Shown here one piece after another: positions 13,313-25,483 of a DNA stretch of 64,000 nucleotides. Position numbers and translations under genes: made by a program. Source of the stretch: Hanleya hanleyi (Eukaryota > Mollusca > Polyplacophora > Lepidopleurida > Hanleyidae); contig JAVTVY010025114.1 in NCBI GenBank assembly GCA_036873755.1, forward strand, positions 41,148 through 105,147, given 5' to 3'. The number at the start of each line of letters is the position of its first letter. Within the stretch, counting starts at the first letter, position 1. The notes under the pieces were generated by a model, which worked only from the letters and a program-made list of their open reading frames with translations, did not search any database and was not told where the DNA came from.

Positions 13313-16300
13313 ATCTCCAAGTGGGAAGCAACGGGGCAGTATGTTTAAAAAAACAACAACAAACCAAATCACTTTATTAATCACGCCCATGTCTGGGCAT
13401 AAAAGGTTACACCATACATAATGTTACACGTTGAATGCATCTATATGGTGGCTAAACAGGGAGGTGATTGAATGATAGTTGAATTACAGTAAATCGAGTA
13501 ATTACATGTATAATACAATATATTAAGCAATCCTCAGTAATCACTGAATCCCCACTTCATGGAGAAAGGGTAAGTTACACATTTATGCATCCTTTCGGCA
13601 GCTGGAATGTGTCCTGGGAAGATTTATATCTCTCAGCATGATCAACATGCAGACAGTCAGGATTCCATGAATGTACAAAAGCTGTTACTAACTGTAATAT
13701 TCAGCCGATTGTGATGGACTACTGTACCATATGCTACATGTACTCTATCATGCAGTTATGTAACTATCAGATTAAGAGCTGTTAGGCCTTTAACAGAATC
13801 TCTTCATCAATTACATGTACCTTAATGCGCTCGAGCCATGATTTATTGTAAACAGATGCCAGCAAGAAGAAGTGAACCCATATTCTAATATAAACATGAC
13901 CCTACAACCACCATGTGTTTAATAAAAAGATCATCATTAAGAGATAGCAGTAATATTACATGAATGCCATGATGGCAGCTCTCCAAGTTATGTCATGCTT
14001 ACATAATTATGTACTTGTACCTGGCATAATTTCTCTAGATTGCAAATTGCTTCCAGTTTCATTGGCATTGTGTAGCAGAATGCTTCACTCAATTCAAATA
14101 CACTTCTACTATGAATGTTTGAACATAATAGTTACATGGTGACACATTGTGACAAGATAATGTTTGCCAAATATGAGCACAATATTGTGTTCGAGGGGGC
14201 GAAGCCCCTGAGAGTGCAATACTGCGCGATATGTATATTGCATGTGCATACATGTACATTGTTGAGTGTCCAAGACTATCATGCAACTGCTTTATCCAAT
14301 GACCAGCTAAACTTGTGTGTGGAGCTCTGTCTCTTTCGACATACTGGGAAAAGGTTTAGCCATGGTATGTGGTATTTGAGATACACAAATTTGGGTGATT
14401 TATATAAGGAAATGATCAAAGGAAATTTGAGGATAAACTGCGCCAAATATTTCTTGTCACTGAGGAGAGGAAAGTACGGTATTATTTTTTTTCATTTCTT
14501 TGTCTTACATGTATTCCCGAGCATTTGGACACCATAATTTTCTTGGCGAGGTTGATGAGATTTGGTAATTTTGAGCACCGAATGTCACACCTACATGTAC
14601 ATGTAGAATTTTAAATTACATGTTGAACTTTATATCTGACCAAATTATCCTCAGAAATTATTGATCATTTGAATTAGCTAATATTTCAGAATTCAAGGCT
14701 ATGATGTATGTATATGTATGCTCTTTTGATAAGAAGTACATGTAGAGTGTTCTATTCATTTATCTTTCCCAATTAGTTCCCTAATTTCAGGGTAGGTGGA
14801 ATGATGTTCAGTCCAAGGCCAGGTAAATCTACCTTAATGACCTTCAACCCTGGCCAAAAAACTTCCAAATGAGCAGCATATGGTTATAATTATACAAATT
14901 CACCTACTGCTGTTATCCTTCGAGCTCAATTTAGCAAACGCTTGGCAAGCTTGGAGGTAACTAATGGCAAACAGATAAGATTTCCCAGAATAAGGGGACT
15001 AAAATTAGACTCACTGTTCTGTTATCCCTTGAAATTTATTGACATTTAGAGCTGGATCATAGTTGACCTTGTAAGACAGACTGGGATAGTCGAGTGATCT
15101 TTTTCAGCTCAAAACTGTGTACATGTACATTCGACACCTATTTTTTTCTCTCTCTTTCAAGTTTTAAGGATATTGTGTAATTTGCCATAATAAACGTGGT
15201 AATCGTTGTTGTTTGTTCTTCGGATGTTGCCTGCAGCACAATTTTGGCACACACATTATTGCACTTTGTGCTGTTTTCCTACTGCCTAGCACTCGCAAAA
15301 ACAGAGATCAAGATCAGCATGTACATGTACATGTACATGTATTTCGGTGAAGATTAAGTACTTTTAAAAAGAAACCCCGCCATCTGTGGATGTTTGACTG
15401 AGGACAGATAACCAAATTTGGTGACACTTGAATCCTGAAGTGCACACATGTATCTAGAGTAGACACGGTTGATCGGTGTCCTGAAGATGAATGTGCATGG
15501 ACAGATAAAACATAAGCTTATTATGTGTTTCAAGTGTACAGAAGCTGTCTACGCCCTTTAAAACTGAGTTTAGGGAAGTATATCCCTTTTGTAATTTCCT
15601 GTTCCTGCCTGTACCACAACAGGGTTGGTATTGTGTACATCCATGGCCAGTCATTGAACAAACTACTACTACATGAGGACCAGGTGTGAGGACTTCCTAC
15701 AGACAGGAACTACAGGTCAAAGGTTATAATACTCCCATCAACAAGCATTAACCACACAGATAGGCAGCACTTTACTATTGGGTTCTTTGCACATTATTCC
15801 TTGGACAATACTGTCTTGCCCCCCAACGGGGATCGGTGGCACTGGTGCACAGCATGTGGGCCACTGTGAGTTTTGGGTTGTTCTCATGATTTCTATGTTT
15901 ATAACATGGAGCAGGTTTTTCAACTATTGATAAAATATTCCCACCATTCCAGGAAAAGACCAACAAGCTTACATTAATGATAACCCTGCCAAACTCAGGT
16001 CGAAAATATTATACACTAATTATCACCGATTGAAAATTTATTCTGGGTTAAAGACATAGGGAAGCGCTTGGAATTAGGAACCGGTGCTCATGCAGCCAGC
16101 CAGGTGTCGGTGCACCAACCGCTGCCATCGAGGCCAGGATTAACTTGAACTAATATTGTGGAAATTGCCCATCACAAAAGTCTTTCTGACAGGGAGACAT
16201 GTATACATGTATGTCCTACTTTTATGGATCAGTCAATTCAAGTAATGAATTATATCTTCATGGGAAGACAATTACAATGTACATGTACTGTTAAGTATAA

Positions 16301-17150
16301 TATGTCCAAAACTTCAGAGAACTTTTTTTCTGATTTAGAAAATCGGGGTTACGTCAGGCCTGGAAATAATCTTCAAAAGTCGAGAGGTAAAGGTGTTGAC
16401 GTGCATTCAGGTTCATGAATTCATGCAGCGTTATAGATCTCCCCATTCAACACCCTCTATTCAGTGTGCAGTCAATTTTTTTAAGATGTACTCTCACCTT
16501 GAATTAGCGAAAATATTGAAAATATTTGAATTCAGACAAATTAGGTAGGCTTTGACAGTCATACATGTACATGATGATCTAGTTTTGATACAAGCTTTGC
16601 ATTCTGACAGCGCATTCAGCCCAGGCCCTGTGATAGGCCCTGTGAATATTTTCATGGGGCATATTCACCAGCTTAGTAAAAAGGTTACGTATTGTGGACG
16701 CTTTAAAATTGAAATCAGTCCTGTTGTGAATAAATGAGCCCCGTGATCAGCCTTAACCAGGCCTTTCAATCAGACTGGGGCAGTGGTGTGATTTTCAGAA
16801 TGTAAGCTGAAATGCAGTTCTAAGCAAATTAAAACAATTTTTTATTTTTTATTTCTCGCTTTCTATTTTCAGGCACATCTCTAATCTGTCATGAGTCAGC
16901 TTACCCGGCTACAATGTTCACTACCAACACAAGACCAATGAAATCTAAATAAATGTGTCACACTTGCGTGAGCTGAAGAATTTTTAAAACGTACATTATC
17001 TAATCAGGCTAAATACTTGGCTAAATACAATACCATACAATTTGTAAATACTTACATCGATGTATAGATGTATTTACCTCAAATGATTCAGACAAAATAT
17101 ATTACATGTAATTATCAAATTAGAAGTACGTTACAAAATATGCCACTGCA
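13313..17150. other. Non-coding, no gene seen
   Basis: No supported gene. A small GC hairpin 'agggggcgaagcccct' lies near 14,190-14,206, and ACATGTACATGTACATGT microsatellite near 15,319-15,340. The open frame 14,115-14,537 has no domain signal. Confidence 0.45.
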
Positions 17151-17154
17151 TGCC

Positions 17155-17478
17155 ATGATCATCATCTGAAAGCATGGCACGATCATACGTAGAAACTTCT
17201 GCTCTTAGCCATGCGGTAATGGGTGATATCTGAGTTTATTAGGGTGTTTCACAAATCGTTACATCCGACATCGGCACAATTACATTCATAAAACGAAGAC
17301 ACACCTCCAGAAAGCGATCGATTGAAATGATTTCTTGGTGGGCCTCGAAGTGCCCCCATGACAAAATAAAAAGCATACATGTACAATTTTCCAGTGAACT
17401 GCCGTCGATTTGATTTTTTTCATATATGTTAGGCCGTTTGTAATATGATTTTCCCTAAAAAAACAAAGAAGCATGCTC
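17155..17478 (+). repeat. Dispersed repeat D3, copy A
   Basis: Direct homologue of 38,547-38,850. Shared in order: 'cacgatcatacgt' / 'acgatcgtacgt', 'acttctg', 'atcggcacaat', 'acacctccag', 'ctcgaagtg', 'gtgaact', 'taggccgtt'. No terminal repeats or open frame identified. Confidence 0.65.
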
Positions 17479-18774
17479 CATTAGAGTGAGAAATAAAATA
17501 GCTGATTCGCACAACTTTGGTTTGGTCTTGCGTACAATCCCAAAGTCTTGCGCCTCGAGCGCTCAATTGAAATTGACATGTCTCATGTCTGAGATTCCCA
17601 GGTCAAAATATTTGAATACGGATAATTTCATTGGATCGTTTAAATGGAGCGGTCATGTGACTTGATGCTTGGGGAAGCTGACGTCGGGCGAATTACACGG
17701 AGAATGAAGTCAATGAGCTAAGGGTAGTGTTAAGTGAAACGTGAAATGACCTTAGCAAGCTAAGATTGCCATGATGGCCATTTAAAACAACACAGATACA
17801 TCATAGCAATACTGGCAATACATGTTGCTGCTGTACCTGGAAACAGGAAGCTACAGACAGAAGTAACTTGATATGAGATGGCTTGAAATCATGCATGTAG
17901 ATAGCTTAAGTATCAATATGACGTCATTTCATTACCCTGTGCAGGTTGGTACCATTCTTAAATGCACAGTACATGTACATGGTATATGTACTGCAGCAGC
18001 AAGTTTCGTCATCGAGAAAGCATCAACTGGTAGGTTGCCAAGAGATTTTGTAATCATCCAGCGGAAAACCTAGCGGGATTTCTAGAATCAATAAGTGGTG
18101 TGTTTTAGCAATCTATCATCACAAGACTCTGACAGTGAAAGAATACCGTGGCTCCACTTAAAATACATGTGAATAACTCATAATGAAGGCCTTTTGTTAT
18201 GTATGTTACGATTTTTTAGTTATATTTTCTTCCTTTAAATTGCATGATTACCAAGTTTTTTCTTCAGAAACTGACAACAGTAAAGTCCATACATTTTGGC
18301 TGTCACAATTATGAGAACAAATATGTTTCCAAAAGTTTTGTGCTATTTAAGCTTCAGGGGATTTTCTTTTTCTTCACCTTTTTACCAAATTGCAAGCACA
18401 TCTTGTCAATGTTTTTTTTTCTAATCTCTTTGTACATCCAAAGCAATTACATGTATGCAGAAAACTGTCAGAAACTTGAAACCAGGGAGGGCTGGTGTCA
18501 GGTTTTCATACAGGAGCTGGCAGATGCCAACATATGTGGATTTAATAGGTATGCTCTGTCGTTTGCCTGTAGCTTTTGAAATGAAAATATTAAGCAGATG
18601 TTTTTGGATAACAAGCTGCATGTAGCTTCCAGACATTAGTGACAAATGATTACATCTGGACAAGCTATGTTGTACACAATTTCAGGTAGTATATAATGTT
18701 CTAATACATTTACATGTAAACAGAGTGATTCATGAGAACAAAGCACTAAGCACGAGGAGTCCAAACTAGTGAAT
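17479..18774. other. Non-coding, no gene seen
   Basis: AT-rich DNA with no supported gene. The open frame 18,244-18,579 is hydrophobic and low in complexity and is not convincing. Confidence 0.45.
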
Positions 18775-19772
18775 CCGCGACATTTCGGCACACAACATCT
18801 CGGTGAGTGACATTTCGGCATGCAACATTTCGGCATCCTTTTTTTTTACAGGTCAAATTATGCTAAAATCTCTATATATTTATCAATCAAAGGTCACTGT
18901 GGCCTAAAAATCAGGAAATCATTGATCAGTCAGTTTTCTATCTAGAGTTCCACTTTTTGGTGAGTGGATACCCTAGCGGGGGATGAAGTGTCACATACCA
19001 AATGTAGGTCGAGGTCAAAGGTTACTGTGGCCTAAAAATCAGGAAACCATTGATCATAGACAGTTTTCTATCTGCAGTTCCAATTTTTGGCAAGTGGATA
19101 CCCAGCAGGGGACGATGTGTCAAATACCAAATGTAGGTCGAGGTCAAAGGTCACTGTTGCCTAAAAATCATGAAATCATGAAATCATTGACAGTTTTCTA
19201 TCTAGTACAGTTCCAATTGTTGGTGAGTGGATACCCTAGCAGGGAACGATGTGTCACATGCCAAATGTAGGTCAAGGTCAGAGGTCAAAGGTCACTGTGG
19301 TTAGGGTATCCACTCTAGATAGATAGAAAACTGTCAACAATCAATAATTTCCTGATTTTTAGGCCGCAGTGACCTTTGACCTCAACCTACATTCGGTAAG
19401 CTTATATGATACATCATCCCTCGCTAGGGTATGCACTCACCAAAAATTGGAACTTTAGATAGAAAACTGTAAATGATCAATGATATCCTGGTTGTTAGGC
19501 AACAGTGAACTTTGACCTCTGACCTCTACATTTGGTATGTGACACATCGTCCCCCACTAGGGTATCCACTCACCAAAGATTGGAACTGTAGATAGAAAAA
19601 TTTCAATGATCAATGATTTCCCAATTTTTAGGCCACAGTGACCTTTGACCTCTGACCTTGACCTACATTTGAGCAGGCGTATAAAAAAAGAATGCAAAAA
19701 TATAGATTTCAGCATAATTAGAAATTTAAAAAAGGAGTGCCGAAATGTCGCAATCCGAAATGTTCTGACACC
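18775..19772. mobile_element. ~1-kb foldback element with internal ~125-bp repeats
   Basis: The outer ends are complementary: the left has 'caacatttcggcat' and 'aaattatgctaaaatc', the right has 'gatttcagcataatt' and 'gtgccgaaatgtcgcaat'. Inside, three direct units (from about 18,885, 19,010 and 19,140) each carry 'ggtcaaaggt.actgt.gcctaaaaatca' and 'gttttctatct', and then the same unit appears inverted from about 19,300 to 19,670. The whole block is a large imperfect palindrome. Repeated 'acatttcggca' termini suggest a DNA-transposon-derived foldback family. Confidence 0.65.
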
Positions 19773-19854
19773 ACCCAAGTACATACATGTATGTACATGT
19801 ATTCCGTTCTCAAGTCGTACATGTAATCTAGAATTAGAAAGAGTCCCCTTCCAG

Positions 19855-20075
19855 TCATAATCTACAGAGTCCCCTCTGTCAGGTCATAATTTTGAATGAC
19901 CCCCCCCCCCCGCCTCCCATCAGAATTGAATGATCCCCCCCCCTCCCATCAGAATCTAGAAAGACCCCCTCCCCCAGGTTAAGTCATAATCTAGAAAGGC
20001 CCTCACTCCCTGTCAAGCCCCCATCCCTTGTCAAGTCCTAGAAAGTACTAGAAAGACACTCCCCCCTCTCCCCGT
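19855..20075. repeat. C-rich degenerate tandem repeat
   Basis: Roughly 35-40-bp units of the type 'gtcataatctagaaagac' plus a run of C (up to 14 C near 19,899). Low-complexity, non-coding. Confidence 0.6.
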
Positions 20076-20996
20076 ACTTTTGCCAATCAAGTAAGCTTAT
20101 ATCAGAAGTTATGTGGGGTAAAAAAAAAATATGTATCTAATGTCAACATCATGTGAAGTCCACCACTGTGGGCCCTCTCTCATTTAATCCTATGAAGGTA
20201 TTATAATAATATAAGTTTACAAGTTGTTTCAGGGTTGATTTGACCAGGTGTGGTGATATTGAAAGGTACTTGGCCTGCTGACTCACTGACATAAATATAT
20301 ATCTTACACATAACAATGTAAATAGATCATGTACTTGTGAACACACCCTGGTAATTGAACCTTATGGATGTGAATCTGTAATATACATGTAGTAACAATG
20401 TACAATCACTGTTACAACAAGTAAATCATAAACTTTTGGTGGTTTTCTCCTCCCAAGCTATGTATATACAATTATTAAGCCTGAAATAGGACACGGGACA
20501 TCACCTTAGCACCCCCATCAGATGATATGGTACATGCTATAAACTTTCAACTCAGGATATCTGTATATAAGAAGAGGGGTTAGCTCATTCTGATTTGCAG
20601 GGAGGATAAAATAGACAGGTCAGGTGCATATTTTCAGGTTTGCACTGAATGATTTTATACAATGGACCATGCTAATGAGAGTATACTCAACCTGAAGAAG
20701 TCTCAATTCTCACTGATACATGTGCCTGTGACCAGGTCCAACAGTATCCACATGCACGTGTATGATCCAGCTTTCAAATGGTGAGACAATCACCATAACT
20801 ATACAAATTTACTTCACAGCAGGTTTGTTTGTGTTGAAGCCACACATTCCACCCACGGGGGCTCGTCATTGGTCAGTTATTAATTATAATAATATTCATA
20901 TTCTCTCCTGCTATATCATAATAGACTAGCAGGAGAGTATAGATCCCATATATCAAAATATCTCATTGCCATGAGGAGAAGTGTAAAGGCCACGAG
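20076..20996. other. Non-coding, no gene seen
   Basis: AT-rich sequence. A local inverted repeat 'ctctcctgctatat'/'atagactagcaggagag' lies near 20,903-20,939. No gene supported. Confidence 0.45.
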
Positions 20997-21000
20997 TTAA

Positions 21001-21436
21001 GGATGTCCGCTGGTGGTAAATCAAAGTAATTAACTTTTTGAATAATGTGTTTTGTTGCATTCATAATTGTGTAATATGAGGAAAAACAAAGAAAAAAATA
21101 TAGGTTGGTGTGCATTTTTTAGCTGTAGGCAACGTTAAATGGACTGACCCATGCTCAATTTGATAACACAGAAAACATAGGGAATAGCCCTAGTTTTGAA
21201 GCATATTCATGAAAAATTCATATAAATAGTATTTAACTTTTTCTTATATTCGAACTGTTTGTAGATAATCACAATGTCTATCAAAATTTATCAAATTGGA
21301 TGGATGTTGCTGTGCAAAATTCTTGGCTAGAAGGCTTTTAATGGAAATCTCTATCTCTTAACCTAGGAAAGGGAGATAATCCAACAGGAAAACGGTCAAA
21401 ATGGCTGCCAAAGCCAAAAACCACCAGCGGACATCC
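21001..21436. mobile_element. TTAA-flanked MITE, copy A
   Basis: Terminal inverted repeats GGATGTCCGCTGGTGGT and ACCACCAGCGGACATCC, flanked on both sides by a perfect TTAA (20,997-21,000 and 21,437-21,440). TTAA duplication is the hallmark of piggyBac-type transposition, so this is probably a non-autonomous piggyBac-like element. It is 436 bp with no coding capacity. A shorter copy lies at 52,512-52,880. Confidence 0.8.
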
Positions 21437-21599
21437 TTAAGGCAAAACAGTTAAACATTTGATCGCAGTCTGTTGGCAGTATTGAGATACCCATGTACAA
21501 TGTAGTGATCAGTATTGTTTAGAAGTTAAAGTATATTCCTTCCTATTTGACTGAGTTTGCTTCCAATTCCATGTATTATATTGGCTTGATCGAAGCTGT

Positions 21600-21768
21600 C
21601 AGTGCAGGGGCCGCGGAGCCGGGGGGGCAGGGGGGGCTTCAGCCCCCCCACTTTTCGGAGCTGCAATGTTATAAGCCCTATCTAGGGGCGACTTCAGCCC
21701 CCCCACTTTATGGTCGAGATAGGGGTCAGCCCCCCCACTTTTGAATATGCTCCGCGGCGCCTGCAGTG
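21600..21768. mobile_element. GC-rich hairpin MITE (CAGGGGCCGCGGAGC ends)
   Basis: Left end CAGTGCAGGGGCCGCGGAGC pairs with the right end GCTCCGCGGCGCCTGCAGTG. The interior holds tandem 'cagcccccccactttt' blocks. Contrast in base composition with the AT-rich surroundings is strong. Non-coding MITE of unassigned superfamily. Confidence 0.65.
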
Positions 21769-21778
21769 TACTGTGGGC

Positions 21779-21994
21779 ATGGCTTCGGTTTCAGAGAGAG
21801 TGATCTATAGCTCACCTGCGCACAAACACTCGCGTAAATTCAGGTCACAAGAGTGATTTTCAGCTCATGTAAACTCTTATTTTATATTGTATTATATTGC
21901 AACCACTCACCTGACTTTCAGATACGCTGTCCTAAATATTTTGATGTGAGCTATTTTTAACTAGTGCACTAATTCTAAACACGACGGAAGCTCT
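21779..21994. mobile_element. MITE with GGCTTCGT-type termini, copy B (inverted)
   Basis: Reverse-orientation copy of the MITE at 9,335-9,543: shares 'agctcacctgcg', 'cactcgcgtaaattca', 'tatattgtattatattgcaa' and 'ctaaacacgac' in inverted order. Termini are more diverged than in copy A. Confidence 0.65.
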
Positions 21995-23279
21995 GGTGTG
22001 GAAATTAAGCTTACACCAGACTCTCTGCTTGTATTGATCATTGTATCTTCGGTTTGGAGAATCAACCTAAGTACTCCTCCTTTATTGTACTGTTCATTTG
22101 ACATCTTTTAAATACTAAATAAATACCCAATCGCTGAGGCTGCCAGCACTCGCTACCACCTCAAATTTCAAGTTATCTCTGTAAATAGGTTGCCATGTCG
22201 TCCTTTCAACATTTGCCAAGAAAAGAAAAAGAAAATAAAATAAAATTCAACCCCTTGCCTTGATCTGAACAAAAAAAAGCAATGGGATAAGTTATATCTG
22301 ACAGACAGTTCATAGGGCCTTAGATATATAGCTTACATACTATCATTTCCTTGATATATTTTCACTGGTTCACTTTTTTTCCATGCAGCCGGATTTTACG
22401 CAGCCAGTTCCTCAACCAACTGGAGTGGATGACAACAACAACAACATGTGACAACAACACCACAAATTATGCGGAGAACAAATTTCGTGACCACAGTACA
22501 CTTAAAAGACTAAATTTAACACCAGCCACGTGAACATTGTGTGTTATCCTTACCTTGAAAAGTGGTTAAATTTACCTACTTCAACCTCGTCTGCTAACAT
22601 TCATTATGAAACATGACATCATGCGACCGCTTGAATAGCTTGAAATCGCCATTGCCATAACTAACGAGGCTCTCTACGGTGCCCAGGTTAAGGGGAGGGA
22701 GATTTGAAGGATATCTATGTATTCCTTGAATTCATATTATGTGGTTGATCCTGTATCCGGATTAACTGAAAGTGTTATAGGTTTGTATTGTATATAAAAT
22801 ATTTGCTATCGCAGTACGTATATTGATATAAAATGTGTATTTCATATTCGACATCGACCATATGGAGCCTCACCTGAACGTCATTACTTGTCACGCCAGG
22901 AGTGTCGAGGAGAAGATAACTCTAAATTAGTAAATCTATATGTTTGTATTTACGATTGTTGTATTTGTGGCATGTCTGCTTGGAGACGAGAACTTGTTGG
23001 CAATATAACACAGCGAAGAAGAATAAACAAAAATATTTGTTAAAACTATCGTAAAAGCCACGAGGACTGCAGTAGAACGAGTGATCGAGATTTTTTTCAC
23101 AAATAAAAGAGAGAAAAAAAAAAAAAAAAAAAAAAAAAACTAATGCGATTAAAACCAATATGCTTGGTTTGTATGCCTACGTATGGTCAACATATTAAAT
23201 GGTAAATCCTACCCGAAATGTAGCTTAAACACAGTAGCCTAAATGTCTCTACCGGCTGTGTTATTTGGAACTATAGTGC
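21995..23279. other. Non-coding with poly(A) tract
   Basis: No supported gene. A tract of about 25 A residues lies at 23,116-23,140, possibly the tail of a retroposed sequence, but no source gene is recognised upstream. Confidence 0.4.
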
Positions 23280-23281
23280 GA

Positions 23282-23396
23282 CATGCAGCTCCTACAATAT
23301 ATTTTATAATACCGGTACTGATTTCTATTGAATGTCCACATTTAACAGAAATCAGCATTATAAAATATCTTGTAGAGGCTACATGTTGAACTATTG
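23282..23396. repeat. Long imperfect hairpin H1, copy A
   Basis: Left arm 'catgcagctcctacaatata' then 'ttttataat'; right arm 'attataaaatatcttgtaga' then 'ggctacatg'. The arms pair over about 45 bp around an AT-rich loop. A second copy with better pairing lies at 24,667-24,762. Candidate MITE or structured small-RNA precursor. Confidence 0.6.
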
Positions 23397-23399
23397 GAA

Positions 23400-24660
23400 A
23401 TACTACCCAAATAAACGAGTCTTTCTGTGTCATTTCAAGAAAAATAAAGAAAGAAAAAGGAGAAAAAAAAAAAAAAATTTCAGAGGACAGGATGCGTTTT
23501 AGTGAGATTTTGGTCCACATGCGGTGCGGTGTGAGTAACAAAAACGAAATATTACACATGAAAAAAAGAAAGAAAAAAAGTTCAAATTATCACAAAAAAA
23601 CACTGCCTTGTTCTATGCTCAGGGTATTTATGGGGCACTGCATGGGTCTTCGGGTCTTGAATACTCTTACGCTAGCGTATAAATTTTGTACAAACTCGAC
23701 AATTTCGAAGTGAAAATAGCGCCCTGTCTATTAACATGCATATGCCAATCGAGAATCAAACTCGTCTATTGACAACAAATATCTATTAACACGACATATA
23801 TTCCGCGGTCAATTTTATTTTGGTTGTAGACTGGCTTCATATGTTTACAGAGAGAAAATGCTGCTGTTTTAACCTTAAAATTGAGGCACACTAATTTGAG
23901 ATTCTGTTATCGAAGAACCCGAAAAACCAGAGCCACATAGCCTAATTACTCTGAGCAAACATGATAATGAAAATGATAACTGAAAGTTACTTGATACCAG
24001 TACGTATAGTGTCATTTGTGACAATTCAACAGCACCTCATGAGGGCCAAATCATCGCTTTTTTACGATGGTCGATTTTTACACTTAATTACCAGTTAAAG
24101 AGCTTGTACGTGGAACGTCATTAAATAACTGTGACAGATATGTTTAATATCTGTGCCAGATACGTTTCCATTCTGTAGAAATTGAAATGTGTGGACGAGA
24201 AAAACCTTCAAATCCATCCGAATACACCCCAGCTTACGGTATTCAAAATTTTTAAATAATTTTATATATTTTTGTGATTAATATCATACCGGGTATGAAA
24301 TTTATATATGGGTAAATTATCAGGATCAAAGTAAAAATATCATGGTTATTTTGGAAACACCATTTAGGTGTTTAATACGTCTGAATGTTTACATTCCATA
24401 TCAATTAAGTTGACGTTAAGATCACATCAGTCTAAAGTGACACGGACACACGATCTCCGATTGAAGTGTGTATCGTTATTGCGCCTGTGTATGCTATTCA
24501 CGGTTAAATGGTATCTGACACACACTGCTGGAATTTCACGCCACATGCTGTCAGACAAAATTTATGATTGCAAAAGTAGATTTCAACTGGCGCGTGAAAG
24601 CAAGAAGGATGCATAGATGAAGTATTTGTTTCTGAATTTTGATGTGAGGTTAGTCACACG
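23400..24660. other. Non-coding, no gene seen
   Basis: AT-rich DNA with A-rich tracts (23,462-23,478). The open frame 24,368-24,616 has no domain signal. Confidence 0.4.
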
Positions 24661-24666
24661 TATTCA

Positions 24667-24762
24667 GGCATGCAGCCTGTACACGATATTTTATAATTCT
24701 GGTATTTATTTACATTCAATAAATATCAGAATTATAAAATATCTTGTGGGGGCTGCATGTCG
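24667..24762. repeat. Long hairpin H1, copy B
   Basis: Left arm 'gcatgcagcctgtacacgat' continuing 'attttataattctg', right arm 'cagaattataaaatatcttg' continuing 'tgggggctgcatgt'. The structure is a near-complete hairpin of about 95 bp and is homologous to copy A, including the flanking 'acatgcag' and 'ctgcatgt' ends. Confidence 0.65.
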
Positions 24763-25395
24763 GACTAAGTCACACGTGTTTGTGTGTGCTTGTATCATTG
24801 CTATTTAATTCCGAACATTACGAAATAACAAATTAGAGGCAATACTTTCTGTCTTTATAGCTCGTTACAGTGGCCCTTTCGCCTATTTACATGTTCCGCT
24901 GGTTTAGAGGATTGTGAGTAAAGAAGAAGTGCCGATTTTGAGAAGTGCCGATAATAGTTATGTTTTATTTTTCCATCCTTTTTCTCACTAGGTTGCCCTC
25001 AAACGCATGTTACGAATTGATTGGCTCCTATTACCGATAATGTAGTTTAACTGTAGAAAAATTCAAGGATTTGTCTACGGAAAAAAAAAGAAAAAAAAAA
25101 GAAAAAACAAACGTCGAATAAAAAGCAAATAATGTAATTCTGTTCTCGTTTGCTGACTGGGCCCGGTCGAAAAATGACAAATTGTAGGCCACATAGGGAC
25201 AAATAATTCGGCAAACTGTTGTCATCGTAATCGTAAATCACGTGTTTCTATATTTTGTATCTAAGGATATATATAGTTCGTATAGAATATTTTGTTGTTT
25301 CAAGCGGTCAGATTGTTCTCTTGTCATGGAAAATAACCATGATAACGAATGGTTCCAGTGATCACACATCAGGTAACAAAATAAGTATTCAAGAA
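24763..25395. other. Non-coding, no gene seen
   Basis: AT-rich sequence with A-rich tract at 25,080-25,106. No supported gene. Confidence 0.4.
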
Positions 25396-25396
25396 A

Positions 25397-25462
25397 GACA
25401 ACTCTTCGCGGCCAATGTAGTATTTATGTCGGAGAGTTCTTATGTCGCGAAGAGTTGTCCGT
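25397..25462. repeat. Short hairpin ACAACTCTTCGCG
   Basis: Arms ACAACTCTTCGCG and CGCGAAGAGTTGT are exact complements separated by about 35 bp. It lies just upstream of the 25.48-27.61 kb repeat block and could mark an insertion edge. Confidence 0.55.
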
Positions 25463-25483
25463 CGTGAATACTCATTTTTGTCC

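Noticed and set aside
14115..14537. 140-codon frame as a host gene
   Set aside because: No domain, biased composition absent, no splice or promoter context that I can support.
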